Assembly (NCBI GenBank): GCA_963920575.1
Contig: OY986971.1
Span: 7,318,779-7,382,778, forward strand
DNA: 64,000 nt
Direction of reading: 5' to 3'
Origin: Narthecium ossifragum
Taxonomy: Eukaryota > Streptophyta > Magnoliopsida > Dioscoreales > Nartheciaceae
The notes under the pieces are model-generated. The model was given only the letters and a program-made list of their open reading frames with translations, was not told where the DNA came from and ran no database searches. This document shows, piece after piece, positions 44,290 to 56,043 of the stretch. Position 1 is the first letter of the stretch. Each line of letters starts with the position of its first letter. The translations under genes were made by a program, and so were the position numbers.

Positions 44290-45760
44290 TCATATGATTT
44301 TATGCATAGATTTTTCGTTGTATTCTAGTTTGTTTTTCATGAGTGGTAGCTTTGGGCTTTGCTATGGCATATATTCTGATCCCCTTGCTCTTGATTCATT
44401 AGTTGGTTTTCGTTTATTGATAACTAATCCCCTCCTATCTGATCCCCTATTTATTTTGCCAAGTTTTTTTCATTTTTGTATGTATTCTTGTTTGCTTTTC
44501 ATGAGTAGTAGCTTTGGGCTTTGCTATTTTGCAACATGTATATGCTTTTCATGAGTAGTAGCTTTGGGTTTTTCATGATTGGTGGCTTCGGGATTTGCTA
44601 TGGCATATATATCCAATCCCCTTGCGCTTGATTCATGTGCTGGTTTTTGTTTTTTGATGGGTAATGCCCCCCCCCCCCTACCTATTTGATCCATGTTTAT
44701 TTCGCAATAGGTATATGATTTTTCTGATCCCCTGTTCTCTGATGTCTTCTGACTGCTGCTCTCTTCTGCCTGCTATGCTTTGCATTGGATATATATATGA
44801 GCCAAAATCCTTTTTTTTTACTGCTATGATGAAAATATGAGCCAAAATTCTTGTTTTTTGGCTTGCTGGAATTCTAATTTTGAAGCTTCGATGGTTTGGT
44901 TGAATTCCACTCAATTGATGTTTAATTTTTGTAAAAGGGGAGATGATGATGCTACTATAATGTTGGTGTCTTGGATGGCCACTTGGATGACAACCAGCCA
45001 CCTGCCATAAGTTAGGATTACTATGGTGTCAATCTAAGACAGATGCATGCTTTTTACTGCTATTCTATGAATCTGAGTTTAAATTGTTGTTTTTTGGTTT
45101 GTAAATCATACCAAATTTTGATGCTTTGATTGTTTGGTTGAATTCAATTCAATTGATGTTTATTTTTTGAAAAAGGGGGAGATGATGATGCTACTGCTAT
45201 GATGTGAATCTGAGCCTAAATTGTTGTTTTTTGGTTTGCTAGAATTCAAATTTTGATGATTAGATTGTTTGGTTGAATTTAACTCAATTGATGTCTATTT
45301 TTTGACAAAGGGGGAGATGATGATGCTACCGCTATGATTGGAATCTGAGCCTAATTTGTTCTTTTTGGTTTGCTGGAATTATAATTTTGATCCTTTGATT
45401 GTTTGGTTGGATTCAACTCAATTGATGTTTACTTTTTGACAAAGGGGAAGATGATGATGCCACTGCTATGATGTGAATCTGAGCATAAATTGTTCTCTTT
45501 CGTTTGCTGGAATTATAATTTTGATGCTTCGATTGTTTGGTTGAATTCAACTCAATTGATGTTTACTTTTTGACAAAGGGGGAGATGATGATGCTACTGC
45601 TATGATGCGAATTTGAGCCTAAATTGTTCTTTTTGGTTTGTTGGAATTATAATTTTGATGCTTCGATTATTTGGTTGATTTCAACTCAAATTGGTGTTTA
45701 TTTTTTTAGAAAGGGGGAGATGATGATGCTACTACTGTGTTTAATTTGGTATGATTTATT
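44290..45760. repeat. Minisatellites inside the PIF/Harbinger element
   Basis: First, about four copies of a unit around CATGAGTAGTAGCTTTGGG (44335-44600). Then about seven copies of a roughly 115-120-bp unit containing GGTTGAATTCAACTCAATTG and GGGGGAGATGATGATGCTAC (about 44870-45730). A related piece recurs beyond the transposase (48320-48440). Confidence 0.85.
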
Positions 45761-46110
45761 CATGCTTGTGTATGATTTGTTCCATACTCATACTTGCTAA
45801 ATTATGATGTATGATTGATTGAATTCAACTGAATTGATGTTCATGCTTGTGTATGGTTGGTTGGATTCAACTCAATCTGTGCCTAAATTCTTTTTTCATG
45901 CTCATGTTTGTTATTCAAGAATGTGTTATCTACCTTATAAGATCAGGTGACAGTTATCCCTTTTGTCCCGCTGTCACATGTTATCATACGTGGAGTCCTG
46001 CGTGCCACGTACATGGTTGCTAACTCTATATGAAAGAATCGCCCCCATTAACTGAGAAGAGCAATATCATGCGAATATGTCAATTTTCATAACCGCACTC
46101 CAGCATTCAT

Positions 46111-46516
46111 ATGGTAAAAACTATGCAATTTGCACCATTAGCGCTCAAGGCCATCAACCGCTCCTCTATGAAGAAGAAGACGACGCTGACCAGTAGAGAC
46201 AACGGTGGAGATGATGACTTCATCATGTATTCTGGCATCGCGGAGCCCGTTCTTCTCGGAGGAGTTCAAGCGGAGGGGCAGAGAGAACAAGCTGGATTTG
46301 AGAGAGCTATTGGGTGGGTTCGAGGTCGGGATCGAAGCATTGATGACGGTATTGGAGTACATCTATACTAGGCGCGTCGGGGAGTTGCCGAGAGATGCGT
46401 GCAATTGCTGCCTCCACGAGGGGTGTCATTTGGCTGTGGATTTCATGCTCTAGGTTCTCTATTTTTCCTTTGTCTTCCAGATCTTTGAGGTCATCAGGCT
46501 TTACCAGGTGAGGCAC
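46111..46516 (+). pseudogene. NPR1-like BTB domain fragment (captured)
   Basis: The plus frame from 46205 reads CILASRSPFFSEEFKRRGR, ENKLDLRELLGGFEVGIEAL, VLEYIYTRRVGELPRDACN and then HLAVDFML. A stop follows, and then, still in frame, VLYFSFVFQIFEVIRLYQ and a GT donor. This matches the BTB/POZ part of plant NPR1/NPR3-type salicylate receptors (HRCxLAxRSPFF...VLEYIYTGRVG...PAVDFMxEVLYxxxxFQIPEL). The zinc-binding cluster is partly lost. It ends at the donor used by the first intron of NPR genes. No ankyrin repeats follow. It probably lies within a Helitron that ends at 46975. Confidence 0.85.
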
Positions 46517-46947
46517 TCGAACGATGCTAATGTCTCTTTGGTGTGATTATTGGGCGTTTCTTAATTAGTGGTTTTTCTTTGGCTGGGTAGTCTTCAAAAT
46601 AATTATTTGATCTAGCTTTTGGGATGGTTTAGATTCGAAATTTTGTTAAACGTGGTTCTTGGTTCATTTGAGTAAATTTTTAATGGGTTTTACCACTGGA
46701 ATTTTAGTAGATGGATTTGTTTTGTCTTTTTGAACGGTTTGGTTGTTGATTGTGTTGGACATGATTCAAGTACTGTGTTCCCACAAGGAATATGTATGAT
46801 TTGAATTATTTTCAAATCTTTGCTTTTTTGGTTCCGGATTCTGGTATTGCAAAAAGAACTCTTAAAGCTATTTCTTTCAACATTCAAGAAAAAAAGAGTT
46901 TCTGGAATTTAACAAATAATTTTGTTTAGTGGAAAATCAATTTATAA

Positions 46948-46975
46948 CCGTGCCAGTGGCACGGGCCTACACTAG
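46948..46975 (+). mobile_element. Helitron 3' terminus (plus strand)
   Basis: Hairpin CCGTGCCAGTGGCACGG (46948-46964), then GCCTACA, then CTAG (46972-46975) and a T. This is the Helitron end signature. The NPR1-like fragment lies 430 bp upstream, a typical position for captured gene pieces. The 5' end was not found; it lies somewhere after the minisatellite (about 45800-46100). Confidence 0.7.
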
Positions 46976-47007
46976 TTCAATATATGTTTCATGCATACTA
47001 CTGTTAG

Positions 47008-48085
47008 ATGGACAATAATGATGATGATGAATGGTCTACAACGCTGATGGTATTAGGCGCGGCCTATATGGGCATAGTCGTAGTAGTGGAATACTAGCTG
47101 GACTCAACCACTCGCATTCCTTGCATGCCGAGGGAGGCCTGGGATGAGGCACGTACGAAGGCGGCATATGGCGAGGATTCGAATGTCGGGGTCAGATTAT
47201 TGCGTCGGTTATATCCGAATGGATGTAGACGCATTAGATGCATTGGCATGTCTTCTGAGACAACGTCATTTTCTTACGGATACTGATCAAATGAAGATCG
47301 AAGAACAATTGTGTATCTTCCTACACATTGTCGACCACAACACAAAAAACCGTGTTATGCGGATAGAATTTCTACTGTCCGGAGAGACAATCAGTCGCTA
47401 TTTCAATGCGGTGTTGAAAGCCATATGCGGGATTCGTGACATATACATGCAACGATCAGGACCATCCACACCCCCCCGAAATTTTAGCAAGCCCTTCATA
47501 CTACCCTTATTTTGAGGTACTACAACATGTACTCATCCTGATTGTAAACTGACTTAAATTTTGACACGTAATGACCTTTTACCTTTTATTACACATGTAG
47601 AACTGCATCGGCCTTATAGACGGGACACACATACATGCCATTGTTCCAACAGATGTAATACTACGATTTCGGGGTCAGAAAGGAGCAACACAGAAAGTGT
47701 TGGCTGCTTGTACACCTAACCTTCGATTCACCTATGTATTGGCTGGGTGGGAAGGTTCGGCTAATGACTACACCGTCTTGAAAGACGCTATATCGCGCCC
47801 ACCACATAGTAGATTAAAGACAATCGAAAGTATATGATTATATTCCATTGTAGATTAATGTCTCAGAAGATAACATCTACACCACACATTGACATTATAA
47901 TCTTTCACCATATAGGTAAGTACTATCTCATGGACACGGGCGGGATACCCTATGACCCCCGGCTTCATCAGCCCGTACAGAAGTGTGAGGTATCATTTCA
48001 AAGAGTTTTTAGCCAACAATGGTCATCGCACGAAGCACGAAGTGTTGGCTTTTGTATGGTTTGGCTTCAAATTGGATAGTCTTGA
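47008..48085 (+). pseudogene. PIF/Harbinger transposase (broken)
   Basis: The reading starts at ATG 47008 (MDNNDDDEWSTTLMVLGAAY), then, after a stop at about 47095, LDSTTRIPCMPREAWDEA. Following a frameshift near 47190: SGSDYCVGYIRMDVDALDAL, FLHIVDHNTKNRVMR, SGETISRYFNAVLKAI. An exon from 47601 reads NCIGLIDGTHIHAIVP, RFRGQKGATQKVLAAC, RFTYVLAGWEGSANDYTVL; one from 47916 reads KYYLMDTG then, shifted, PGFISPYRSVRYHFKEF. These are the DDE_4 domain motifs with catalytic Asp residues in IDGTH and EGSANDYTVL. The C-terminus is truncated. It would cut and paste PIF elements at TWA sites; now inactive. Confidence 0.85.
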
Positions 48086-49440
48086 ATTGTTCGAACTATT
48101 AGGAATTGTTGGCTGCTTTCACTGGGAGATCTGTGCAAGTAATTGGCATGTAATTGGATGTTATCATTTGAATTGATATTCTTACTACATAGATATACAA
48201 TCAAGGATGTTAATGTGAATGTATATGCTATTGCACATGTTGAATCGAACCCTTGCTTTTGTTTCTCTAGTGAATCAAATCACTTTTCATGTCCTTTTTT
48301 ATTCTAATGATTATTGCAACTTCATCACCTTGTTTTTTGGTTTGCTAAAATTCTGATTTTGATGCATCCCTGGTTTGTCATATGATGCATATCGATCGGG
48401 GAAATGATGGTATGGGGAGATGATGGTTTTTTCCAAGGAAATTGGGAGTGAGGGCAGTGGCTTGACAATTTGGATGGCTCTCCATTTAGCAACCAATTGC
48501 CGCCGCACAAGGACGGTGATGAGTTAAAATCTTAGTCATGTTTCTACAATCAAGCTAACTATGGATGCAAGCTTTGATATCCAAGGTATATTGTTATAAT
48601 TTTATGGCATATTACAAATTGTTGTACATGTGAGATTATTAATTGGGATTTGTGCATGAGTTTGTTATACATGTGAGGTTGTAAATTGTTGTTCAATAAT
48701 ATTTGTAAAATTTATACAGTACGAATTTTGTAAACTTGGGTGTGGAATATATAATTTCTCATATTCAAATTTTGTACATGGGTATTTGTAAAGTTATTTT
48801 TTTTGTATAAGTTTGAATAGTTAATGTTCATGATGAGCTATGAAATTTTGTACATGGGTTTTTTGTTTTTTGTACAAGTTTGAATACTCGATGTACATGG
48901 GTGTTATAAATTTGATTACCATCATCTAACGTATTCAGAACATAAGTGCTCCCTCAATAAAATTAATTACCATCATCCAATGAAAAAAAAATAGCTGTGC
49001 CAAAAAAATTCCTTCTCCAACATTGAATATGATTACAAAAACAAAAACAAAAACAAAAACAAAGAAATTCCGAAGTGAAAGAGATATGCTAGTATATTTT
49101 CATCAGCATAGATATCGAAATATCACAATTATTTCATATTATTAATGACATAAAAAGTTTAATATATATCAAAATCAGAAAATATGACGGTATTCTCACC
49201 ACTAGCATTTTGGGGTGACCATATCCCCCATTCCATCACAAAACAAACACAAAAACTGAAAAAGTCACTGGATTCTGCTTTCATTCCGGCACCAAACAAA
49301 CAACAAAAAGTGTCGGATTCCACATAATTCAGTTTCCACTCCAGTACCAAACTAACAGCAAAAGTGACATTCCATTCCATTTCACAGGAATCACATTCCA
49401 TTCCAGCACTCCATTCCAAAACATTCAAGCGAAACAAACA
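48086..49440. other. 3' noncoding part of the PIF/Harbinger element
   Basis: AT-rich, with a minisatellite-related piece (48320-48440), a (CAAAAA)n run (49038-49061) and, in the last 250 bp, many ATTCCA/TGGAAT motifs that recur at the left end (35700-35870), i.e. the subterminal region. Confidence 0.6.
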
Positions 49441-49910
49441 GGCCATAATTCCATTAATCGAGCTTCACGGAGATTAGGGCGTCTCTGCCTCAAAGTGAGC
49501 TAATAGGCAAAAGCCAGGCTTCTCCTCCACATTATGCCAATCACGTACTGTGCAGCATATGAAGTTCTCCTTGGCTTATGAGTGCGTCTTCAACTTGCAC
49601 TTAGCTTGTGAGGGCCCGTCCCTCTGACCTGGCTCGACCTCGTGGGTCGAGGACCATTTTTCTGTTGACTTGATTCCGCGTCGGGTACGATCGGGCGATT
49701 GTATGGCGGTTTCGACCCAGGGCTATTTTGGTAAATATACTCCCTGGTGGTCAGTTTCACACCCGCGTTTCACACACAGCCTTGGATTGATGTATGTGTT
49801 TGATTAGAACCTTAAGGGCGCGCCCGATCGAAAGATCGAAGCTCAATCGGGAAAGATCGGAGCTCGATTGGGAAAGATCGAATCGGACGGCTGAGATCGA
49901 TCCGAATCTC

Positions 49911-49917
49911 TATATAA
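49911..49917 (+). promoter_or_regulatory. TATA box of LTR E
   Basis: TATATAA followed at once by a CT-rich stretch, as in plant LTR promoters. Confidence 0.6.
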
Positions 49918-50450
49918 GCCCTGTCCCTTTCTCTCTCTTTCTTTCTCTTCTCCTGTCACTTTCTCTCTCTCTCTCCTACGGCTGTGCTAGGGCTTCGAAG
50001 CGCGGCTTTCGAGGAGCGGATTCCAACGATCGGAGTTGAGGAATCGGTGGAGGAGCTGTCCTACTTTCCCAAGTAGGTGTTTCTACCTCGATCTTGGGAT
50101 CGGGTTCTCCTATGATAGGTTTATTGTATTTTCGCTGTAGGAATACATGTTAGAATGTTGTGTAGCTTGTAGCACAAGTGGTGCGGCTTGATTCAAGTAT
50201 TCCTACGTTGTGATTTCGGTATTCTAACGGCTTGTTCCCGTATTATCGTCGTTTTATCGGTTTTTGACCGTTTTGACCTAGATAGGAGATTTAACCATCA
50301 AAATCGTGATTTCTTCACATCATTGGTTTCTCCATCGTTGATTATGCATGTCTGCAAAATTTCACTGATTTCCAACTTGAATTGATGGTTGAAATCCAAG
50401 AAATTGGATTTCTGGCACTGTTCTAATGAACAGTGCAATAGGCCGGACGG

Positions 50451-50782
50451 TCGACCGTTGGATTGACCGTCAAGCGTTGATACGCTTTTTCTGGGCCTGA
50501 CGGTCGACCGTCGCATCGACCGTCAGGCTCTGTTGGGTTTTTGGTCTCCCAGGGTCGATGCTCGGATCGACCGCGGGGTCTTCTCTTTTTCCATCTTTGC
50601 CTCACGGTCGACTTTCGGATCGACCGACGCATCGACCGTCAGGCTCTGTCGCGATTTTGGCTTCCCAGGGTCGATGTACCGATCGACCGTCGCCCATGTG
50701 GTTTTCCTCATTTTGGTCTCACGGTCGACCGTGGCATCAACTGTGGCCTCACGGTCGACCGCCAGATCGTCTGTCGCATCGA
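50451..50782. repeat. 12-bp-spaced GGTCGACC palindromes in LTR E
   Basis: TCGA (or one-base variants) at 50451/50463, 50504/50516, 50555/50567, 50608/50620/50632, 50671/50683, 50725/50737 and 50755/50767/50779: every step is 12 bp. Groups are separated by 18-41 bp. Confidence 0.95.
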
Positions 50783-52033
50783 CCGTAGGCCCTTGAACAC
50801 TATTTTCTGGGTTTCTTTGAATGTCTTTCATTTGTGATAGATACTTAAACATGTTGGGAAGCATGTTTGTTGTTTCCATGGAATTTTTCAAGGGATTTAT
50901 ATCAAGATTGAGGATTGAGTCGTGCATTTACCCTTTGGGCGAATTTATGGTTTTGATTGCATTTAAATACTTGGTTTGATAGTAGTTAAATTTTTAATTG
51001 GTTGCCAAGCCATTAGCTAGCTATGAGTGCTAGCTAATGAGGAATTGTGGAACTTTAGCCTCTTGCCGGCGAGTGCCGAGGGCTATTGTATATCGATTGA
51101 ACCTATAATTGATGATGTGGCATATAGAGACATCTAGAGTAGATGTTTGCATAGGTTCACGCATTGTGTGCATTAGAGGCATATGAGGTTAGGCGGGCGA
51201 TGGGTTGATCGCCGATCCGAGGCTCTCGGGTGGCTCGGATCTAGCCTTAGGACCGTGGCTGGGTAGTGAGGATTAGGGCGTGATTAAAATTGAATATCAT
51301 GTTATCGAGGATGTGCATTAGTTGACTTTGATCAATGTTTTGAGGTTTAGAGGTCATGTTGTCTTCCCAAGGCTAAGTACTAAGGATGGTTGTCGATGCA
51401 TTCCCGACGTGGTTCCCCATGGCATGGTCTTCCTGCTTGGTAAGGGTGATCCTGCATGTTACTGTTCCTTTGCCTCATGGTAACATGTTCAGGAGAGAGG
51501 TTTCATGACAAGAGCCCTTGGGATATCGATAGGGTTATGGGACCCGTGGCATCCGTTAGACTTGAGCGGGGAAACAACACTGTTGCTGTTTTCCTCCCTT
51601 CTGTGTGCCGTAGAGTAGAACCCTACTAAGCTTATCGCTCACTCCTACCCGGGCTGCGTTTGTAGGTGCAGGCGCCAGTTCTTCCTCTGTAGAGCCGGCG
51701 GGATCAGCGTTTGGCGGCGCGTCTACATCCAGAGGTGTCTGTGGTTGCTGGAGGACAATTGTTGTACTCTTTGATAGTTTGTAATTATAAACATCTTCGA
51801 GGACTTTTGGGATTATTGTATAATATCTTTACCTTTGAAGAGTTGATAAAGAATTTTGTATCAGTACAACTTGATGTATATATATATGAATTGAATTTCT
51901 GTTTCACCTCTGGAATATAAATTGTTTAAATTTATCTGTCTTTTCCGCATTGTACCGCGCCAATTGGAGATGATTAGTGATAGGTTCATGCCTCGTCCTG
52001 GATAGGTTTTCCGAGTCGGGGTGTGACATAGCT

Positions 52034-53810
52034 GATCTATTTTTTTTCCTTCTTGTGATGTTGTAACTTGTTTTAAAACTAAAAATTAAAGCTTCTTTTA
52101 CATCCATTGTTACGCATACCTTACATTAATTGTTGTAATGTAATTATGGTAATCAGACAAAGAGGAAGGTGTAGGGAACACAAGGCTTACATAAAAGTTT
52201 TGGTAGATCCAGAATTCGTTGAAGAAATCACCGGAATCCAATGACGAAAACTCTTGAATCAATAGGTGTTGAGATACTACAACAAAATTTGCAAAAATTT
52301 GGAATGAATTCACTACATAATAATATATATAATATATGTATGTCTATGGCTACATTACAACATATTTCAAAAACTAAAATAAACCCTAATTAGGTAGAAA
52401 ATCATTTTGACAAATCAAGATTATTATATTCAAAATAATTGCCTAAGATAAGTCCAAATTGTGTAACACAAGTCTTCAATCATCATATCCCATCTAACTC
52501 GAATTTGCTTCTTATCTTGCTCGAGCCAACCTATCTTGTAATGCTTTGTTTCACGCTATACCAATCCCCTCTAGTCGAAAAAATCTTGCACGTAATTGAG
52601 TTAGGAGTTTTGAGAATTTGATGATGTAGGTTTATAAGTCGTGTTCTCTCAACCCTCTTGGAATGTCTCTTCTATAGTTTAAAGATCAACTTACCGATTA
52701 CTGGATGAGTTAAAACTTCTTTAGGATATTTGGAGCATATCTTTCATGAAAATCTTTTCCTCGATGGCATCACATGACTCCCTCGAATCTTGAAAGAACT
52801 TCCATAAAGAATTTCAAACTAGCCTCCTTTATCTTGAGATAAGATGTGCATGCCCAATATTGACGGTAAAGCTGTGAATTATGATAGGGTTTGCTTGCAG
52901 TTCCTAATGCTTTGTTTCGTCCTACATCAAACCGAACCAAGACATCTCTTGGATCGTTACTGTTACCCTTCGACCATTAAATACTTATCTGTTGTATAAT
53001 CACCACTCTTGCCAACACATTTGCATGTCGGTGCCAAACAAAAAAGATCACCTCTAATTGATCAAACTGATTTTTTGGGAATCTTCTTTAATCTTGAGGA
53101 TTGAATCATATACCCATCTAAATAGCCCATATTGACTAAGAATCGATCTCCATTGCAAAACATGGCCTCTTTGTAGAAACTACTTGCAATTGTAGATAAT
53201 TTTTAAGCCAAATGTTCACCTCAACTGCTGCACTCTGGCTGGTCTCAGTATAGATGTATATCTCTGATGCATACACTTAACTCACAAAACACAACGTCTA
53301 TCCTCTAGATATCATATGGTCATAAAACTAATCGGCAAGCTAGTGTTTGCATTGTCTTGGTTTTATCTCAGTTAACATGCATACAATGCAAACACAAGCA
53401 ATATGATTGTGGGAATCACCAAATTGCCAAATGATCCGACAATTACATGAAATTGGTGGTTCCTAACCTTCCTCCCAGATAGAAACTATGGTAAGATGAT
53501 CATGATAGGTTTCAATACATTTACATACCTCTGTCTCATACAAATTTCTTGGGAATCAACCCGAGAATAAGTATGAAGAGTTGGGCCGCCATTGAAGAGC
53601 AATCGAGGAGCAAACTTCGGGCAAAATACAATTGGGGTAGTTGAAAAACATGTGTCTCTTCGTCAAAACAAGAAGATAGTTGCCAAATGTTGACACCAAT
53701 TTTGGCTAGTCTAAAATGTCGCAATATGTATCTACTAATTTTGACTATATAGCGCATGCCCTCGATTTGCTCGGTTTGTTTGATCCAAAACAACATTAAA
53801 TAGTCTCAAA
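52034..53810. other. Intergenic, no gene recognised
   Basis: AT-rich DNA without recognisable protein, terminal motif or target duplication. Short frames (e.g. 53536-53796) have no family features. It may be old, decayed LTR-type sequence. Confidence 0.4.
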
Positions 53811-53814
53811 TAAG

Positions 53815-54560
53815 CTTAAAACATACTTAAAATGCCCTATAAATGCTTTTCCTGATGGCATCCTGCACAACCAGTGGAACAAGAGCATCTTGGTAATTTC
53901 ACCAGCCCAAGGGCACATCGGGAATTCAAGTCAAAATATATGCATGGACTTTCTATTACATTCCACAATAACCGTACATAACTTTGACGGCATCCTAAAT
54001 AAATATGAATATATGCTTATTTTGGTAATTTTAACACAAAGAGACATTTTAGAAACTCTGACGAAAATGCATAATCAGACTCCCTAATTATGTCCCAATT
54101 GACCTAACTTGGTTCTAAGGGCATCCTGCATGAACCAAGGATATAAAGGGGTATTTCGGTAATTTCAACCCGTCAAGGATATTTATAGAATTATGATAAA
54201 AATACATATTCCACATATTTTACGTCAGCCCTTGGACAGTTTTGGTCTTATCCTACATAAACCAAAATGCCTAAAGGTATAGTGCAAATTGTCCGTCATT
54301 AGGGCATTTTGATAATTTCCACATCTTTTGGTAATTTCCACCTCTCGAGAATAATTATACAGAATTTACAGATCAACCCTTCAAAGTCCCATCCACATTA
54401 GGGGTATTTCCATCCAAAACATATGTATGGACACTGCATGAACCAATTAAATTCTAAATGGTAAGTTGGTCATTCAACCCTAAAGGGATATTTTGGTCAT
54501 TTTACCTCAACCATTAGCCCCAAAGGGTATCTTGGTCAATTTACACCCCTAATGGTCCAA
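53815..54560. repeat. Degenerate direct repeats, about 150-200 bp
   Basis: Roughly four diverged copies built on GGCATCCTGCATGAACCA, GGTATTTCGGTAATTTCAA and ATATGCATGGAC-type segments. Noncoding. Confidence 0.5.
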
Positions 54561-54801
54561 AATTTTTTGAGGATGGTGATTCAAGAGATATGCGCATCGC
54601 CCGGAGATACATATCAGTATGCATAAATATGTTTTTTTTTAGGGGGGGGGGGGGGGGGGGTGACGTGTTTTCCTTGTATCAATGGCACAATTAAGCTGAA
54701 CTTCTTTTAGCGTGTCTTTACTCTCCTACTCTCCTTTTTTTTAGTTCGTGAGGTATTCGTCAATCCAACAAAGTGGTATCCAGAGCAAAGTTGCTTTGGA
54801 A

Positions 54802-55840
54802 ATGGCGTATAATCTAGTTCATCCACAACTTCCAAGGCTATCGAAAGACAACTACAACAATTTATGTATTCAAATGAAGGCATTGTTCTGATCCCAAGAT
54901 CTATGGGATGTCATCGGGAGTGGTTTCCGCAAACCTTTCATAGCATAGGAGGTGGAGTTATTGCAATCTCAAAAAGATACGGTGAAGGACTCTAGAAAGA
55001 GAGTTAAGAAGGCCTTGTTTTTCTTATATCAAGGCGTGGACGAGTCAACCTTTGAAAAGATAAGCCAGAGCAACATCTTAAAGAAAGCATGAGATCAAAT
55101 ATGCTCACCACCATTTTCTAAGGAGAAGATCGAGTCAAGCGGATACGCCTACAAATGTTGCGATCCGAGTTCGAGACGATTCATACAATGGAGCAAAGAG
55201 TATCTCAGATTATTTCTCTCGAATTTTGGTAATTGTGAACGAATGAAGTGAATTGGAGAAAGCTTTGATGATGTTCGTGTTGTAGAGAAGATCCTTCGTT
55301 CCTTAATGTCGAAGTTTGAGCACATCATCGTCACCATTGAAGAATCAAAGGATATTGAAAGTTTATTCATTGATCACTTACTAGGTTCTCTCCAAGTTTA
55401 TGAACAGAGGTTGCAAAAGAAGGCAAAAGTCACTTCTAGTGGGCAGATGCTTGAATCAAGGTTGAAAACAGGAGATCAGAAAGGCAGAAGCTAAATAGAA
55501 GAAAGTCGAAGAGAGAGCGATGGAGGGAATCATGGTAGAGGTCGATGGAACTTCAACCATGAAAGAGGTCGAAATAGAAGGAATTTTGGAGGCCTTAATG
55601 GCTTCAAGTCAAACATTCAATACTATAATTACAATAAGTATGGGCATTATAGTTATGAAAGTTGGGACAAGAATCAAAATGACTCCATAGAGTTGGATAA
55701 TCAATAGATTGAATAAACCCTCTTGTTTGCAAAAGCAAAGTAAAAGGAAGATTATTCTAGTTCGATATCGGCGAAAGGTGAGCTAGACGACACTGCAAGT
55801 TCGAAGTCACAAAAGAAGAAAAGATTCACCGCGCGTCAAT
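54802..55840 (+). pseudogene. Copia-type gag, copy 1 (broken)
   Basis: Begins MAYNLVHPQLPRLSKDNYNN, followed by QDLWDVIGSGF, LFFLYQGVDESTFEKI and EFETI, then VVEKILRSLMSKFEHI and a Gly/Arg-rich region with a degraded zinc knuckle (CYNYNKYGHYSYESW-like; first Cys replaced). Several stops and frameshifts. The order matches the UBN2-type gag of Ty1/copia elements. Confidence 0.75.
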
Positions 55841-56043
55841 ACCGTATTTTTTGAGGATGGTGATTCAAGAGGAATGCGGAGCTTTCGGAAATACATATCG
55901 GTATGCATGAATAGGTTTTTCTTGTATCAATACCACAATTAAGCCAGACTTCTTTTGGCGTATTTTTACTCTCATTTTTTCTAGTAGGTGAGGTATTTTT
56001 CGATCCAACAAAAGTGGTATCCATAGTGAGTTTTCTTTGAAGA

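Larger units (their letters stand above)
35750..49445 (+). mobile_element. PIF/Harbinger transposon with nested insertions
   Basis: Left end TGGGGTGTTTGTTTCACTG and right end (minus strand) TGGCCTGTTTGTTTCGCTTG match at most positions, and both are flanked by TAA (35747-35749 and 49446-49448), the usual 3-bp target of this superfamily. A decayed DDE_4-type transposase lies at 47008-48080. It is swollen by a solo LTR (35871-43782, itself holding two others), a minisatellite and a Helitron-like insertion. Removing the LTRs leaves about 5.8 kb. A second, similar left terminus lies just outside at 35687. Confidence 0.8.
49607..52028 (+). mobile_element. Solo LTR E (2422 bp)
   Basis: Starts TGTGAGGGCCCGTCCC and ends GGGGTGTGACA, with perfect TAGCT duplications (49602-49606 and 52029-52033). 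A TATA box (TATATAA, 49911) and pyrimidine-rich tract (49921-49975) on plus give the sense strand. Upstream of the TATA a roughly 21-bp unit (GGGAAAGATCG...) repeats. The TACTAAGCTTATCGCTCACTC island (51626-51646) and an acceptor-like TTTGTAGGTGCAGG (51660) are shared, inverted, with LTRs A-D. Confidence 0.92.

Noticed and set aside
46111..46371. 86-codon plus frame starting at 46111
   Set aside because: It overlaps the NPR1-like BTB frame (from 46205) and has no motif of its own.
54640..54662. Long G runs here and at 18227, 57151 and 59030 as functional quadruplex sites
   Set aside because: Pure homopolymers are prone to sequencing and assembly error, and nothing nearby supports a role.
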